The notes beneath the pieces are model-generated. The model saw only the letters and a list, made by a program, of their open reading frames with translations, ran no database searches and was not told the DNA's origin. A DNA stretch of 64,000 nucleotides from Pomphorhynchus laevis (Eukaryota > Acanthocephala > Palaeacanthocephala > Echinorhynchida > Pomphorhynchidae): assembly GCA_012934845.2 (NCBI GenBank), contig WNNJ02002157.1:124001-188000 (forward strand), read 5' to 3'. Below are positions 23,291-36,179 of this stretch, piece after piece. Positions within the stretch are counted from its first letter, which is position 1; every line of letters begins with the position of its first letter. The translations under genes and the position numbers were made by a program.

Positions 23291-26200
23291 CGTTTGCATG
23301 TATTAACTTTAATTTTTCAACAGGAACTTCGTATTTACTAGTTCGATTGAATCACTTAACAAATACTTCGTCGGATGAAACTAGCCAGTCCGGGATGCAC
23401 CTACCGCTTTCGCTTTTTCGTGCGAAGTTGAAGAGCCGTGAATGTGGTGCTGTATTTATAGCGGTACACAACAGAGATCTTACCACATTCAAGGACCCTC
23501 GGAATACGCTTTGCCAATTCTCAATGCCTAGCGATAACCCATGTAGACGTAGGGTAATTGCTTTCCAAATGACATCATTGTATTTTTCCACTTATCCATT
23601 TGATGATGGATTATAAGGAGTCGAATGTGATAGTGATATTCCTTTCTGAGCTAGATACTGACGGATATGCAATGAGGTGAAGGAAGTACCTCGATCCGTG
23701 TGAATACAATTAGGTAGTCCGAAAATCGAGAATATTTGATCAAGACACTTGATGACTGTAGAAGATGAAGTGTCACTTGTTGCAAAAGCGAAGGGAAACC
23801 TCGAGTACAGTCGATGACTACTAATATGTACTTGTTTATATTGGTACTCGGTAGTGGATCCTTGAAGTCAATTGAAAGGCGTTCGAATGGTTGAGTAGAT
23901 TTAATTAGCGTCCCCATGCGTGGCATGTAATATCGAAGTTTGATTTTATGACAACTTTGGCAATTGCTTGCTATCGCACGCACTTCGGAAATAGTATAAG
24001 GCAAGTTACGAGATTTAACGCTATGCCAAAATCGAATGATTCCTGGATGACACAGTTGATTGTGGATTTCTCTGAGCTTAGAAACATGAGGAGATACATT
24101 ATTAACAGTACAGCTAGACAATGTGTCTGCAGCAGTATTTTCATTATCTCGTCGGTACACAATATCGAAATGGAATCCGGCGAGCTCAAGATGCCAGCGC
24201 TCCAATTTGTCGTTTTTTATCTTGCTCCTTGCAGACTTTGAGAATATAAATGACACAGCCCTGTGATCATTAATAATTGTAAACGGTCTTTCAGAAAGGT
24301 AATGACGCCAAAACCTGACTGATTCTAGAATGGCGAGAGCCTCCTTCTCGATTGCAGCGTATCGTTTTGCATTCTTATCCAAGGTTCGCGAGAAAAAAGC
24401 AACTGGTTTATTGTTTTGTGATAGTGTTGCACCAATGGCATAGCCAGAAGCGTCAGACTCGAGAGTAAAGGGCGCAGTAAAGTCGATGGCAGAAAGAGCG
24501 GCTGTCGATATGCGCTGTTTGAGTAATTCGAAGGCGTGACGAGCATCTGTCGATAAAGGGAACTTCGAGTTTGCTAAGGGTTGAACGATTTTCGAAAAGT
24601 CTTTAATCCATCTCGAGTAATGAGTGAATATACCGATTACTTGTTTCAGCTTAGGAGGGTTCTTAGGTTCGGACAGTTCCATTAAAGGTCGTACTCGATC
24701 TTGATCAGGTGCTATTTGACCTTCATAAATGTAATAGCCCGCGAAGCATATATGTTTACTGCCAAAGACACGTTTATCGTTGTTCAACTGCAAGTTGTAT
24801 TCAATTGTTACTTGCTTGAATAGATTCAAATTGCGCTCGTGATCTTCGACTGTCTTGCCACCAACGACTACATCATCCAAATAGCAGAATGTGTTCTTAA
24901 GATTTTCCTTTTGGATGATTTGAGACATTACACGCTGGAAAGCAGCGATAGTATTTGTTAGACCAAAAGGCATTCGTTTGAACTGGTATAACTGACCGGA
25001 ATCTTCGAACGCTGTGTAAATTCGATCTTCTTTTCGAATGAGAATTTGGTAGTAAGCGCGTTTAAGATCCAAGCGACTGAAAATCGAACAGGCGGACATA
25101 CGATCAACAATGTCATCGATTCGTGGTAGTGGAAATGCGTCCAACAATGTAAATCTATTTATAGTTATGCTATAGTCCACAACTAATCGTGTTTTTTTGT
25201 TGGGTCTTAACGAGCACAACTTAAGCTCTCCATGGCGAATTGCTCCGCTCAATGGTACCATTTCGTAGTAGCTGTTTAATTTCAGCGTATATAAACATTT
25301 GGTCTTCCAGACATCTGCGCCCCAATGGAACTGCGATGGAACGCACATCATCTGATATATATGAAAATTATTCAGGAGGATCGATTTTCATAGCTGAACG
25401 TATCGAATTAATTGATAGTGGATCCTCGTTTCCTGTAAATTTCATTTGGACCATAGAATGTCGATTTAAGAAAGGCCTAGAATGACGTCTGTAACCAGTT
25501 TAGGAAGGACATAGAGCACTACGTTTGAATATTCTTTTTGTTAAATCGGATAGTACATTTCACCACATATTGGAGGTTACACTGGAAGTTTGACGAAGCC
25601 ATAGTGACGTTCAAATCGGAGGTGTATTTGGGCAAGCTGTAATTGTTCACCATGTCTGAAAGGATAAGGTTAATGGCGCTTCCACTATAGAACAACGCCT
25701 TGCAAGAATGTTCATCTACGTCAACATCGTGATACTTTAATCTCGCATGAGTTACCTCGCTTCGGGCACAAGTCGCCATGACAGCGGACGAAGATGCACT
25801 TTTAGACTTGCATACGCGGGCGAAGTGTCATTTTTTGTTGCACTTTCGGCATACAGCGTTTTGCGCTGGGCAGGAAGTTCGAGAATGTCTTGGGTTACCA
25901 CAAAAATAACACTTTAAATTAGAATGGACTGCTGCACACTCACCAACTTGCGAAGCGTCGTCATATGTTTGAGATTTATTATCAGGTGATATTTCGTTGA
26001 TCGATACGAACTCACTGACCTGCTGAGATGTTGTAAAAGTAGTTTTTTTGAATGATAGTGTTTGCTTGTGAGCAGCAACGATAATGCGTGCGTTCTTATA
26101 GGCGTCATCCTTTGTTAACGTTGAAGATTTTAAAAGTCTTTCGCGTATCACTTGAGATGATATACCGGCGACAAAAGCGTCACGCAGAAAGTAATCACGA

Positions 26201-26570
26201 TGCTCTTCTGCTGAAACTGGCTGAAATACAATTTGTTTGCCTAAAGATTCAAGAGATCGAATGACCTGATCGATTTTTGACCTTCTACTTGACGTATACT
26301 GTGCAATTGATGTCGTATGAATACATCACTCTCTTGTTTGTGAAATGTTGACTTGAGCACTTCTATTGCAGAATCGTAGGAAGTACAGTTGTTGATTGGT
26401 TGAAACACTGATGATGAGACATGGTTGACCAGTAAATCTAGTTTCTGAGCGTCGTTGACATCACTGAGAGTTCGAATAAAAGCTTCAAAACGCCGGTGCC
26501 AATTCATCCACTCTTTAGAGCATGATCCCTGATCCAACGACAGGTCTAGAATTGATGGCTAGAGAAGCTT
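23290..26570 (-). mobile_element. Ty3/Gypsy LTR-retrotransposon fossil: gag-protease-RT-RNase H-integrase
   Basis: A second Ty3/Gypsy remnant on the opposite strand, of a related but distinct CsRN1-like lineage. From high to low coordinates: gag with a CCHC knuckle (26537-25828), aspartic protease region (25779-25519), then reverse transcriptase with YLDD, RNase H and the integrase zinc-binding and catalytic regions (25351-23650), and the integrase end (23591-23352). Gene order is the standard one. LTRs are not recognised at either end, and the element has a handful of breaks. It looks younger than the plus-strand neighbour, because its polymerase frame is long. Confidence 0.85.
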
Positions 26571-27545
26571 ATCCATTTGAACAGTGTATTGAATAAATTG
26601 TACCTAGAGACGTAACAAGACAATAGCAATTAAAGGCTTCATTCAATACATCTAAAATTACCTATAAGTTCATTACAGATCAATCTCATATAAAGCATTG
26701 TTTAAATCAATATTTCCAGCCTTTTATTATGTGTCTGCTTCTAAGTGACGTGTAGCTTAAATTTTGTAATCATTTTTATCCCATATAACCACTTGTCTTC
26801 CTTTATCTGCACGCTTTATCACAATGCCCTTATTTTTTCGTAATTCGTTTAATGCATTCAATAATGTTTTGTGCATATTAGGCTTAGAATACTTATTCGG
26901 TGCAAGGTTTATGTACTTGTTAAAAAGTTCTAAACTCATGCTTTTAATTGCAGGCTCTTTTGTATACTGGTCTTCGATATTCGCCAAACAACGTTTTGTA
27001 ATAGTACAATAAAACGTAACAGTCCGTACCTATTAAATCCTCTAGGACACTGATTGTAATTTAGACCAAGTGATAGAACTTTAAGTTATTCAAGTGGAAT
27101 GACCTTGTTAGACATTGTTACTTACATATTCTTTAAAATATTCTTCATTTATGACATCAGCGAGATAATGTCTTATTCGCTTCCGGAATCTTCGGTTTAG
27201 GTGGTGTTGAATTGAAATAATTTCAGGATAACCAACTCTTCCATTAAGCAGTATAAATAGTGTTTTGCGTTTGATTACTATAAGTGCTTTGTATAGAACC
27301 TCAACTATTTTCGGAGGTTTATTGTTATATATTTTGCCGTAAAAGTTTCTCAGTGTACACGCCAATTCTATGTTTGCTTTATTTAATATATTATTCCATG
27401 TTTTCATTAGTAAAGCCGACGTTCTCTTATCAACTTGTTTTAGGTAAACTTGCTTTGATATAAATTCTTCATTAGTTTTTCTAGACGTTGAAATTCAAAC
27501 AACAGCACACAACTGCAAATTCGGTTTGAAACAACCACACAGAAA
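26571..27545 (-). mobile_element. Canonical-type PLE, N-terminal part (minus strand)
   Basis: The piece at 27407-27108 (NILNKANIELACTLRNFYGK, PPKIVEVLYKALIV) and the piece at 26987-26757 end in ELRKNKGIVIKRADKGRQV and VIWDKNDY. The latter is the hallmark motif just ahead of the RT core in PLEs (K-A-D-K-G-x-x-x-V-I-x-D). Further RT motifs are not seen below 26700, where the sequence decays and meets the LTR-element fossil. Confidence 0.7.
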
Positions 27546-30500
27546 ATCAAATAATAATAAGGTTTTCTTAATAAAATTAAACAAGGGAATAAAACAGTCA
27601 CAGAAAATAAATAAATCATCCAGACAGAAAACGCAATAAGCAGACAGGAACTTCGTAGTAGTCTTCCATCTAAGTTACGGCCTCAAATCCAGAGGAATCT
27701 GAGCCCTCCAGCCAATCCTACACGCCGCTCTACGACTGAACTATCCGGGGTCTTTCACCGCCCAAAGAGTCGAATTGAGGCGGACTATGCTAGGTAAAAG
27801 AGACACGAAGAGCTTGAGAAACCTTAGCCTTTGCTCTGGGGAACATCCTCTAAAAAAGAAAACTAATCCCGAGATAGCCCAAGTGCCCCAGGTGCGCACT
27901 TGAGTTTTCACTTTCAATGACAGATGCTGGGCCCGTTTCAGTGCCCACCTAGCTCTCTTCAGGGTACGTTTAAGTCTATCCAGGTCGGATTTCACCGACC
28001 AGCTCACCGTAACGGTAAACCCCAGGTATTTTACACGACTCGTGAAGACAGGGAGTGGTTGATTAGTCAAAATGGAGGAGAGTGCAGAGATTGCTAATCT
28101 CTTACGTTTTTGCTTTGTTGCAGGGGCTTCATGAAAAACAACCACCTGCGATTTCGCGGAGTTTAAAATAAGATTGGGTTTGGGTAACTGGTCCTTTAAT
28201 CTTGAAAAGAAACGGTTGATGTCCGAGACTACGTCTTTGCACCTGCGTCCAGAGAACACGGCTGTGGTATTATTAGCGTATACCACAAGACGTTGTTCGC
28301 GTCTAAAAATTTTAAAGAGTTCAATGGAGGCAGCAAGGAGCAAGATAGGAGAAAGATGGGATCCTTGGGGCACACTCGTGATAGGATAGAATTGACGCGC
28401 ATCAGGGGCATCCTCATAAAAGAATCGCTTGGTGTACAACTGTTTCTCCACCCTGTCAACAATTCTCGCAGGCAACCCGAGTGACCTGAGATAAGAGATA
28501 ACAAAGGGAATGGAGATGCGGTTAAATGCAGCAGAAAAGTCGAGGAAAACAGCCACAGTGAGTGGATGACTATTTTCTTGACGGAACTGATGCACTTCAC
28601 CTACAGCTGAATGGACCGTGCAACCTTTGACGACCCCATGGAAACTTGGTAGGATTAGATTTCGCCTATTCAGATGATGGTAGATTCTACGAGCAAGCGC
28701 TTTTTCGTAGATTGAGACGAGGGAATTTTGAATCTAAATGGGCCGCAGGTCTTTAAGACATGAAACCGGATTGTTCTTTGGTAAAAATATTCGTATATAA
28801 TGTTGATGCCGACCACATCGGATAGGGCGGCTAATAGCATTGTGATGGCTACTTCTCTTCTTTGTTCGGCTGTCAAAAGCTGACAGACACGGGAAAAGAG
28901 TGGAGCGACGGATTTGGAGGTGCCCGGAAGAGGCCCGCATGAGTTAAGAATATTTGTGACAGATAGATCCCTACTCATATAGTCTCCCCAAAGGCGGGAT
29001 TGTCGACGTGATTGAGTAGCTCCATAATTATGTAGGGATAGTGACTCCACCAAAACATTATCAAGGCCGATTTTACCAATCTAGCTTAAGGCTCTATCCT
29101 TCTAACAGACAAACTTCTTCTTGAATATCTTCCAGAAGAAAAACTGGGCTGAATTAAGGTAATCAATGCTTGCCCTATCCTCACCCAGTTGGAACCTATA
29201 CCTAGTGCTCCAATATTCTTTCGAGAAAATTTGGCTGGCAGAAGTAGAGAGATTGTGAAGACGGAGCATATACGCTAAGGTCTTGAGTTTTGTCGGAGTG
29301 GGACTGAAAATACGACCTTTGTAGGTAGTCGGAAGTATCGCGGTAGCTTGCGAAGAGAGATAGGAATTAAATTCTGTTAGACTCTCATTACTAATTCGGG
29401 GGAAGCGTGGGATAGCTGCCTGAAAGAAAGCTACTCTGATTGGATCAAAGTGGAATCTCCTTCGAAGCAGCGTATCCTGTTCTATCCGCCAGCGAATCAT
29501 GTCATGAGAGGTGGTCAGATGTTGGCGCGACTGCTCCGTTCAGAGATGTTTCAACAACCACATCTTATAAAGCAGTAGTATGTCGAGGAGAGAGTTCGTT
29601 GATGTGCAATGAAAGGTAGGGTACGGTGGTTTATGAATAAGATAGCCGTTCGTGGCTCTGCGGAGTGCTGCATTAATCCAACGACCAGTTCTGTCGTTGA
29701 TATCACCAAGTACCATGTCGGAACTGCTATCTATAATCCTATCCCGGAGGTGACGGTCCTTGTCAATCTAACCTGGACGAATGTAGACATTGGCTAGACT
29801 GAGGCGTTTACCGTTCTAACAGAGTGAAACTACTAAACAAGACTGGGCTGGACAAGGAAAGTTGAGTAGAAGGGACGATCTTAAAGAACATTTGACTAGG
29901 GTCAAGAGTCCTTGAGATGATGAGGAGTGAGGGGGTTATGTCCGAAGTATCGTGGGAACAAATGTGCTTAGAGATAAATCGAGTAATGTCCTTGGGAAGA
30001 CGGATAGACCGCGTCTCCTGAAGAACTATAACATCTGCATCTCTACCAGATAGAAGTCTAAGGACAAAAGCTCCAACCGAGTTCCACTGAAGAATATTCA
30101 GTGAAATAGGCTCACGAGTACTCTGCATTGTGTTAGATCAGCTGGGTGGGATTGCCTCATTCCTAGACAGAGCTAGGGGCGGAAATGTTGCCCTTCCCGC
30201 TATCAACTCTGTCCTCGGGGAGCACTTGCCCACAGGTAGTGTCTTCATTTCCCATTGAGGCGCTTTTGTTCTTCGTTTTCATGGGTTTTCCGATCTTTAT
30301 GCGGGAACGGAATGAGCCGATGACCCTTCTTTTTAGATTCTGGCATAAATTGTTGTTTGGGAATTTCAGGGGGAAGAGTGCAATGCCGAAAGTATACCGG
30401 CCACAATACTTTCCATCTGTTTTAGTATGGATCGTTTATTAGAATCAATAATATAGAGGATATCCTTGTCGGACATTCTTGAAGCTTGCATCATCCTTCT

Positions 30501-31345
30501 TAATTTGAGCCGGTGGGGAGAAAACTTCATCCTATAGTTCTTAAAGACGGAACATTTGCGGAATCAAGTGGGTGGTCACCGGTGCAGTTAGAACATAATG
30601 GGGAGCTTCGCATTTCTCCCCCTTAACTAAGCTTTGACAGGAATCAAGGCTACATACTCCACGGTAAATTTAAGATTGCAGCCGAGAAATGGATTAAATA
30701 CGGAGTTCGCGAGAATTTCTGCATGATCCACCGACGACGAACAAAATGCAATTGATAAAGGAAAACCATTTTCACTCTTAGCAGGTCGGAAACTTGATAA
30801 CTTGTATACCCGTTTGAGTGATTCTACATCTTTACCCTCTAAGTGCGGAGGTATATTATTAATTTTTAAAGAGGCCTGAATCGATTTGTACTGTAACGTA
30901 CCAAATTGCTTTAAATTTGAGTTAAAGAATTCTTCATACTCCTTCGCTAAATCGCATGTAGCGAAGGAAATCTTAATTTCCGATTCATGATGTTTAACAT
31001 AATTAAAAATAACTTGATTTGTATAGTTGTTAACGAATGGTCGTAGAAAAATATTAAATAACTTGTGCCTTTCTTGTGGCTGGGTTAAAGATACAACAAC
31101 TAAATTCTTCAATTTGGGGATAGGAGGGAGTAGCCCCAGTCCCGGCATATTAACAGACAATAAATCACTTACTTGTTTATCTTGAATATCAGAAAAAATC
31201 GTTGGAATACCTTTTGAAATAGCCATTTTGCTTGAATTATCACTTATCTTTGAAGCACCGATTGTACTTACTTGTTCACACATCAAATAGCTCTTATAAG
31301 AAAATATTGATTTTTGAAAATCAAATAAAAATTCCATGTCTTTAC
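27546..31345 (-). mobile_element. LINE-B copy 3: near full-length jockey/R1-like LINE
   Basis: ORF1 at 31337-30627 is 236 residues long (LLPPIPKLKNLVVVSLTQPQ, YKLSSFRPAKSENGFPL, NPFLGCNLKFTVEY). It is followed across a frame change by zinc-knuckle Cys pairs near 30650-30540. ORF2 has the endonuclease at 30128-29500 (SLNILQWNSVGA, IVLQETRSIRLP), the linker (29500-29102: LLRRRFHFDPIRVAFFQAAI), and the RT at 28600-27741 with FLDFSAAFNRISIPFVISYL, SVPQGSHLS, VVYANNTTAVFSGRR (the YADD box degraded to YANN) and KYLGFTVTVSWS. The 3' end is a TTATTATT tail at about 27548. It has few frame breaks compared with copy 1. Confidence 0.85.
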
Positions 31346-31529
31346 ACTCACGTAGTAATCATAAAACAACAAAAAGTAGAAATATTATTATAATATCAAC
31401 ATTAAGTAGAAATATCCTCAAGTAGAAATACTTAAGGATAATGAATTTGAAACCGTGGAAATTGAAAAGAAATCTTCTGCGAACAGTTCTTGAAGCGAAT
31501 GTGTTTGACTAGAAGGGCCAGCTATGCAA
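31346..31529. other. AT-rich spacer with short AAGTAGAAATA repeats
   Basis: AAGTAGAAATA recurs three times between 31374 and 31432. Nothing else is recognised. Confidence 0.5.
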
Positions 31530-32445
31530 ACAAACAACAGGAACTGCGATGGGCATTCCAGTCGGACCCACATATGCTGGTCTATATGTAGCCAGTATAT
31601 AAAACAAATTTTTAAGATCATGTCAGTACAAACCTAAATTATGACTACGCTACATCGGTGATATAGTGATAGTTTGGCCATATGAAAAAGATCAGCTGAT
31701 CAAATTTGTCCAGCGATTGAACATCTGCTCTGAGCTTGATTTTGAAATTAGCTTACTAGATGACAAGCGGGTCCCGTTCCTAGACTTCTTTATCTACAAA
31801 GATCAGAAATGCGACTGGCAAACCACTCTATATGAGAAATTTAATAGCATGAAATCATATATTCATGCAAGCAGCGGTTATCACCCGCAAATAAAACGTA
31901 TACTGATACGGAACGAAACTATTCGGATTAAAAAGATTTGCTATACACAAATTGAAGTTCATCGTAATTTAAATAGATTGAGAACGCAATTGATAAAGCG
32001 TGCTTACTCGTTTAGACAAATCGAAACCCAATTCCGACACGTAAGACACAAAAAACGATCGTCTTTATTAGCACAAAGATAAACAAAGAAAGAGGAATGT
32101 AGAAATTCCGTACTCACATATCATCATGCATTCTATAACCTAGGCAACGATATTAAAAAGACTTTATTGGCTTTAAAATCAAAAGTTCCGCTAGATGTGA
32201 TAGAGACTAAAGTTCGATTCAGGAATAATATAAATATATTAGGCATTATGCGATCAAACAAGAATGTCACAACATTTCGCTAGAGCGCACCCTGTGAGGA
32301 TAAGAGATGCGCCAATTGCCCGTGTATGGAAAAACTGGCAAATTTAAGAGCAGTATTACTAATCTAAAATATAACGTACGCAACACATACAACTGCAAGT
32401 CTAAGAATATCATTTATCTAAACTCGTGAAGAGTACGCAACATAT
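31530..32445 (+). mobile_element. Canonical-type PLE, reverse transcriptase C-terminal half
   Basis: The sequence begins with TTGTAMGIPVGPTYAGLYVA and the catalytic RYIGDIVIVWP (a change from RYIDDI). The open frame 31666-32082 then carries EKDQLIKFVQRLN, RVPFLDFFIYKD, TTLYEKF, HASSGYHPQIKRIL and YSFRQIETQFRHV, the thumb region of canonical PLEs. Downstream frames give the Cys cluster CEDKRCANCPCM, the start of the connector to the GIY-YIG domain, before LINE-B copy 4 takes over. Confidence 0.75.
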
Positions 32446-34790
32446 TAATAATAATAAGATTTTCTTACTAGTACAAAAAAACAGTGATAAATAATGTGAT
32501 TAAAAAAGTAAGTCAAAAAAGAAAAACAAGAATCTCTATCTTTTCTATTCAAGTCTTCTTACTGATATTACAGCCTTAAATCCAGAGGGATCTGAGCCCC
32601 TTAACCTATCCAACACGCCGCCTTCCGACTGAACCAACCGGGGTCTTTCACTCCCCGAAGAGTCCAGTCGGTGCGGACTATGCTGGGTAACCGCGAGACG
32701 AGGAGCTTAAGAAACCTTAGTCTTTGCTCTGGGGGACGTCCTCTTGAAAAGAAGACTAATCCCGAGATAGCCCAAGTGCCCCAAAGGCGCACTTGGGTTT
32801 TCCCATTCAACGACAGATGCTGAGCCCGTTTCAGGGCCCACCTAGCTTTCTTCAGGATACGTTTGAGTCTATCCAGGTCAGCTTTCCCTGACCAGTTCAC
32901 CGTAACGGTGAACCCCAGGTATTTTACTCGACTTGTAAAGGTGGGCAGTGGTTCTGAGGCAAAAATGGAGGAGAGCGCAGAGAGTGCTAATCTCTTAAGT
33001 TTTTGCTTCGTCGCAGGTGATCCATGAAAGACAACCACCTGCGATTTGGCGGAGTTTAAAATAAGGTTAGATATGGGTAACTGATCTTTTAATCTTAAAA
33101 AGAAACGGCTGATGTCAGAGACTACGTCTTTACACCTGTGTCCAGTGAACAGGGCTGTGGTGTCATCAGCGTACACCACAAGACGTTGTTCGCGTTTAAA
33201 TATTTTGAATAGATTAATAGAGGCAGCAAGATATAAGATAGGAGAAAGTGGGGATCCTTGAGGTACACCAGTAATAGGGTAGAACTGACGTGCATCAGGG
33301 TCGTCTTCATAGTAAAATCGCTTGGTATACAGCAGGATCTCCACCTGTTCACAATTCTCGCAGGCAACCCGAGGGACCTGAGAGAAGAGATCACAAAAGG
33401 AATGGAGATGCAGTCAAATGCAGCAGAAAAGTCAAGGAAAACAGCCACAACTAGACGATGGCTATTATCCCGACAAAACTGCTCCACCTCACCAACTGCT
33501 GAATGGACCGAGCGACCTTTGACGAACCCATGAAAGCTTGGAGGGATCAAATTACGCCTACTTAAATGGTCGCGGATTTTACGCGCAAGCGCTTTTTCGT
33601 AAATCGATATGAGGACATTTTGAATCGAAATGGGTCGCAGATCTTTAGGGCATGAGCAGGATTTTTTCTTAGGAAGAAAAACTCGCTTACTATTATTGAT
33701 GCCTGCTACATCGGATGGGGATGCTAAAAGCATTGAGACGGCCACCTCTCTTCTCTGATCAGCTGTCAAAAGCTGACAGACACGAGAAGAAAGTGGAGCG
33801 AAGGATTTGGAGGTGCCCGGGAGTGGACCCCAGGAGTTAAGAATATCCGTAACAGATATATCCCTACTCCTGAAGTTACACCAAGGCGGGATTGGTTGAG
33901 GTGATTGAGTGGCTCCATAGTTGTGTAGGGCTAGTGACTCCTCCAAAACTTTTTCAAGGCCTACATTCCCTATCCAACTCAATGCTCTATCCTTCCAGCA
34001 AACAAACTTCTCCTTCTTGAAAATCTTCCAAAAGGAAGACTGAGAAGGATTAAGACGAGCGATACTCGTCCTATCCCTACTCAGCTGGAACCTGTATCTA
34101 GTGCTCCAGTATTCATTCGAGAGGGCCTGTTTGGCGGAAGCAGAGAGATTGGGGAGGTTCAGTAATTTTGCTAGGACCTTGAGTTTCGTCGGAGTGGGAT
34201 TGTATATACGACCTTTATAGGTAGTCGATAGAATCGCAGTAGCTTGCGAAGAGAGGTAGGTATTGAATTCGGTTAAACTCTCATTTCCTATTCTGGGGAA
34301 GAGTCGGATTGCCGCCTGAAAGAAGGCCACTCTGATCGGATCAAAGTGAAACCTGCTTCTCAGCAACGTATCCTCCTCTATCCTCCAACGAATGAGGTCA
34401 TGAGAGGTGGACAATTGCTGGCGCGACTGCTCCGTGCAGAGGGGTTTTAACAGCCACCTCGAGTGAAGCAGTAAAATGTCGAGGATTGAATTTGTTGATG
34501 TGCAATGAAAGGTAGGGGATGGTGGTTTGTGAATAAGATAACCATTCCTAGCTCTGCGAAGTGCTGCATTGATCCAACGACCAGTTCTGTCGTTAAAATC
34601 CCCAAGTATCATGTCATAACCGCTGTCAATAATACTATCCAGGAGTTCACGGTTCTTGTGAATTTCCCCTGGACGGATGTAGACATTGGCTAGACTGAGG
34701 CGTTTACCGTTCTTACTGAGTGAAACTACTAAACAAGACATGGCTGGACAAAAGGATTGAAGCATACAAACAGTTCGGCACATAGTAGAA
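32446..34790 (-). mobile_element. LINE-B copy 4: best-preserved ORF2, 5'-truncated
   Basis: An open frame of 553 codons (34783-33122) runs from inside the endonuclease (SLSKNGKRLSLANVYIRPGE, MILGDFNDRTGRWINAALRR) through the linker (LLRSRFHFDPIRVAFFQAAI) into the RT (DLRPISIQNVLISIYEKALA, GFVKGRSVHSAVGEVEQF, VAVFLDFSAAFDCISIP). One frameshift near 33340 moves it to 33344-32601, which holds ITGVPQGSPLSPILYLAASI, the intact catalytic VVYADDTTALF, KYLGFTVTVNWSG, and ends in ...KAACWIG. ORF1 and the first part of the endonuclease are missing. The tail is TTATTATTATTA at 32446. It is the youngest LINE-B copy here, one frameshift from an open RT. Confidence 0.9.
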
Positions 34791-35180
34791 TTTCCAAATC
34801 ATAAGAATGCTACGACTATTATTTATGGTCCAATAAAAGACAACAAACAAAGAAAAAGGAGGAGGCATATTGGATAGGACAAGCAATGTGTGACAAGATG
34901 CTAAACACGAAGGATCATCCATTTCAGCTGCTTTAAGTAAATCAATTTGCTCTTTTTAATGTAAAGTGACGTCACAATGCTCACAAGGTTGAGTGACATC
35001 ATTATATTGATGAAAGTCTTCCATGTCATTTTCTTTTTAAATGTTGGCAGCATAATTTGTGAGAACATTCTGCAAGATAATTTCACTTGATAGAGAAGCG
35101 TGTGCTTCGAAACATTGTGACAAATTAAAAAATAAATTATTGTTTTCAAATCCAGTTCGAATATAAACTTTTGAATTATA
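34791..35180 (-). other. AT-rich segment with a minor open frame
   Basis: A minus-strand frame at 35149-34901 has no family that I can recognise. It may be part of the PLE that follows at higher coordinates. Confidence 0.25.
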
Positions 35181-35500
35181 TATAATATATATTATGCTGC
35201 CTGGTGTTTATGCCTCCTCATGAGGAAAACATAGTGATTTATATATAGTCGTTTGTATAGTTCCTTCACTATCCCTATAAATTATGCTATCTCGATAGTT
35301 GATTTCCCCTTTATCGTTAGGTAGCTGTAGTGCGAATTTTAGCTCAGAGTGCTTATTCAGCCGTGCGACAAAATTTCTTAGGGAATTCCAAATCGTCTGT
35401 ATCAAAAGTACATCGTCGATGTGTCTCCACCAGATTATCGACTATTTCAAAAAATTAAAGGAAAGTGCCAAAAACCGGAGTGTGATTACGCAACTCCAGT
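35181..35500 (-). mobile_element. PLE reverse transcriptase fragment (minus strand)
   Basis: On the minus strand the frame contains IIWWRHIDDVLLIQTIW (the R-Y-x-D-D box of PLEs), then LRNFVARLNKHSELKFALQL, EINYRDSIIYRD and TIQTTIYKS. The fragment is short, ends at about 35181, and is bounded on the other side by the tandem duplication at 35480-36160. Confidence 0.7.
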
Positions 35501-36165
35501 TCAATACGCAACAAATCAGTAAAAAATGCTTTCTGCACCTAAGCTTCGATAACATCGTGAGGAATTGCTTGTGCCTTTATAGTTATCACAAAAGCAGTCG
35601 AAACGTACCCTCACCACTTCATCCTGATAACGATGGCTGCAGGGTGGTTAGGAACGTCTTGGAGTGATACAGACTGATGGAGCTGATGATCGAAGTCCAG
35701 TTATTTAGCAGCAAATATGGATTTAAAATCAATCGTAGTCAGTTTTGCTCCTCGACAACAGTTTCAAGCGATTTTTCGCAATAACAATTTATAAGATGAC
35801 ACATTCCTTTTGGAATCCTGTGAGAAATTCAGTGCCCTCGTAATCAACGGATACGCATTTGTGCCTTATATAAAGAATAACTAGAAGGTCCACACACGCA
35901 ACAAGCCAGTAAAAACGCTTTCTGCACCTGAGTTTCGTCTAGCATCGTGAGGAATTTCTGGTGTCTTTATAGTTATCACAAAAGCAGTCGAAACGTACCC
36001 TAACCACTCCATCCGACTGACGATGACTGCTGGGTGGTTAGGAACGTCTCGGAGTGATACATTAGACTGATGTAGCTGATGATCGAAGTCCAGTTACTTA
36101 GCAGCAAATATGGATTAAAAATTAATCGTAGCCAGCTTTGGCTCATGGACCGCAGTTTCTTTAAA
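35480..36165. repeat. Tandem direct duplication (~270 bp units, period ~410 bp), probably PLE terminal repeats
   Basis: The segment 35505-35770 recurs at 35890-36160 with about 90% identity by eye. Shared anchors are TTATAGTTATCACAAAAGCA, GTCGAAACGTACCC, GGTTAGGAACGTC and GCTGATGATCGAAGTCCAGT. In both units CCTAACCAC (CCTCACCAC in unit 1) pairs with GTGGTTAGG, and the ACGT on either side also pairs. A tandem pair next to a PLE fragment is what PLE pseudo-LTRs look like. Confidence 0.7.
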
Positions 36166-36179
36166 CATTAAAGCTTAAA

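Noticed and set aside
23347-25485. Plus-strand open frames across the Ty3/Gypsy polymerase
   Set aside because: They are antisense shadows of the minus-strand fossil.
33258-33533. Plus-strand open frame in LINE-B copy 4
   Set aside because: Antisense to the RT; its sequence is the complement of conserved RT codons.
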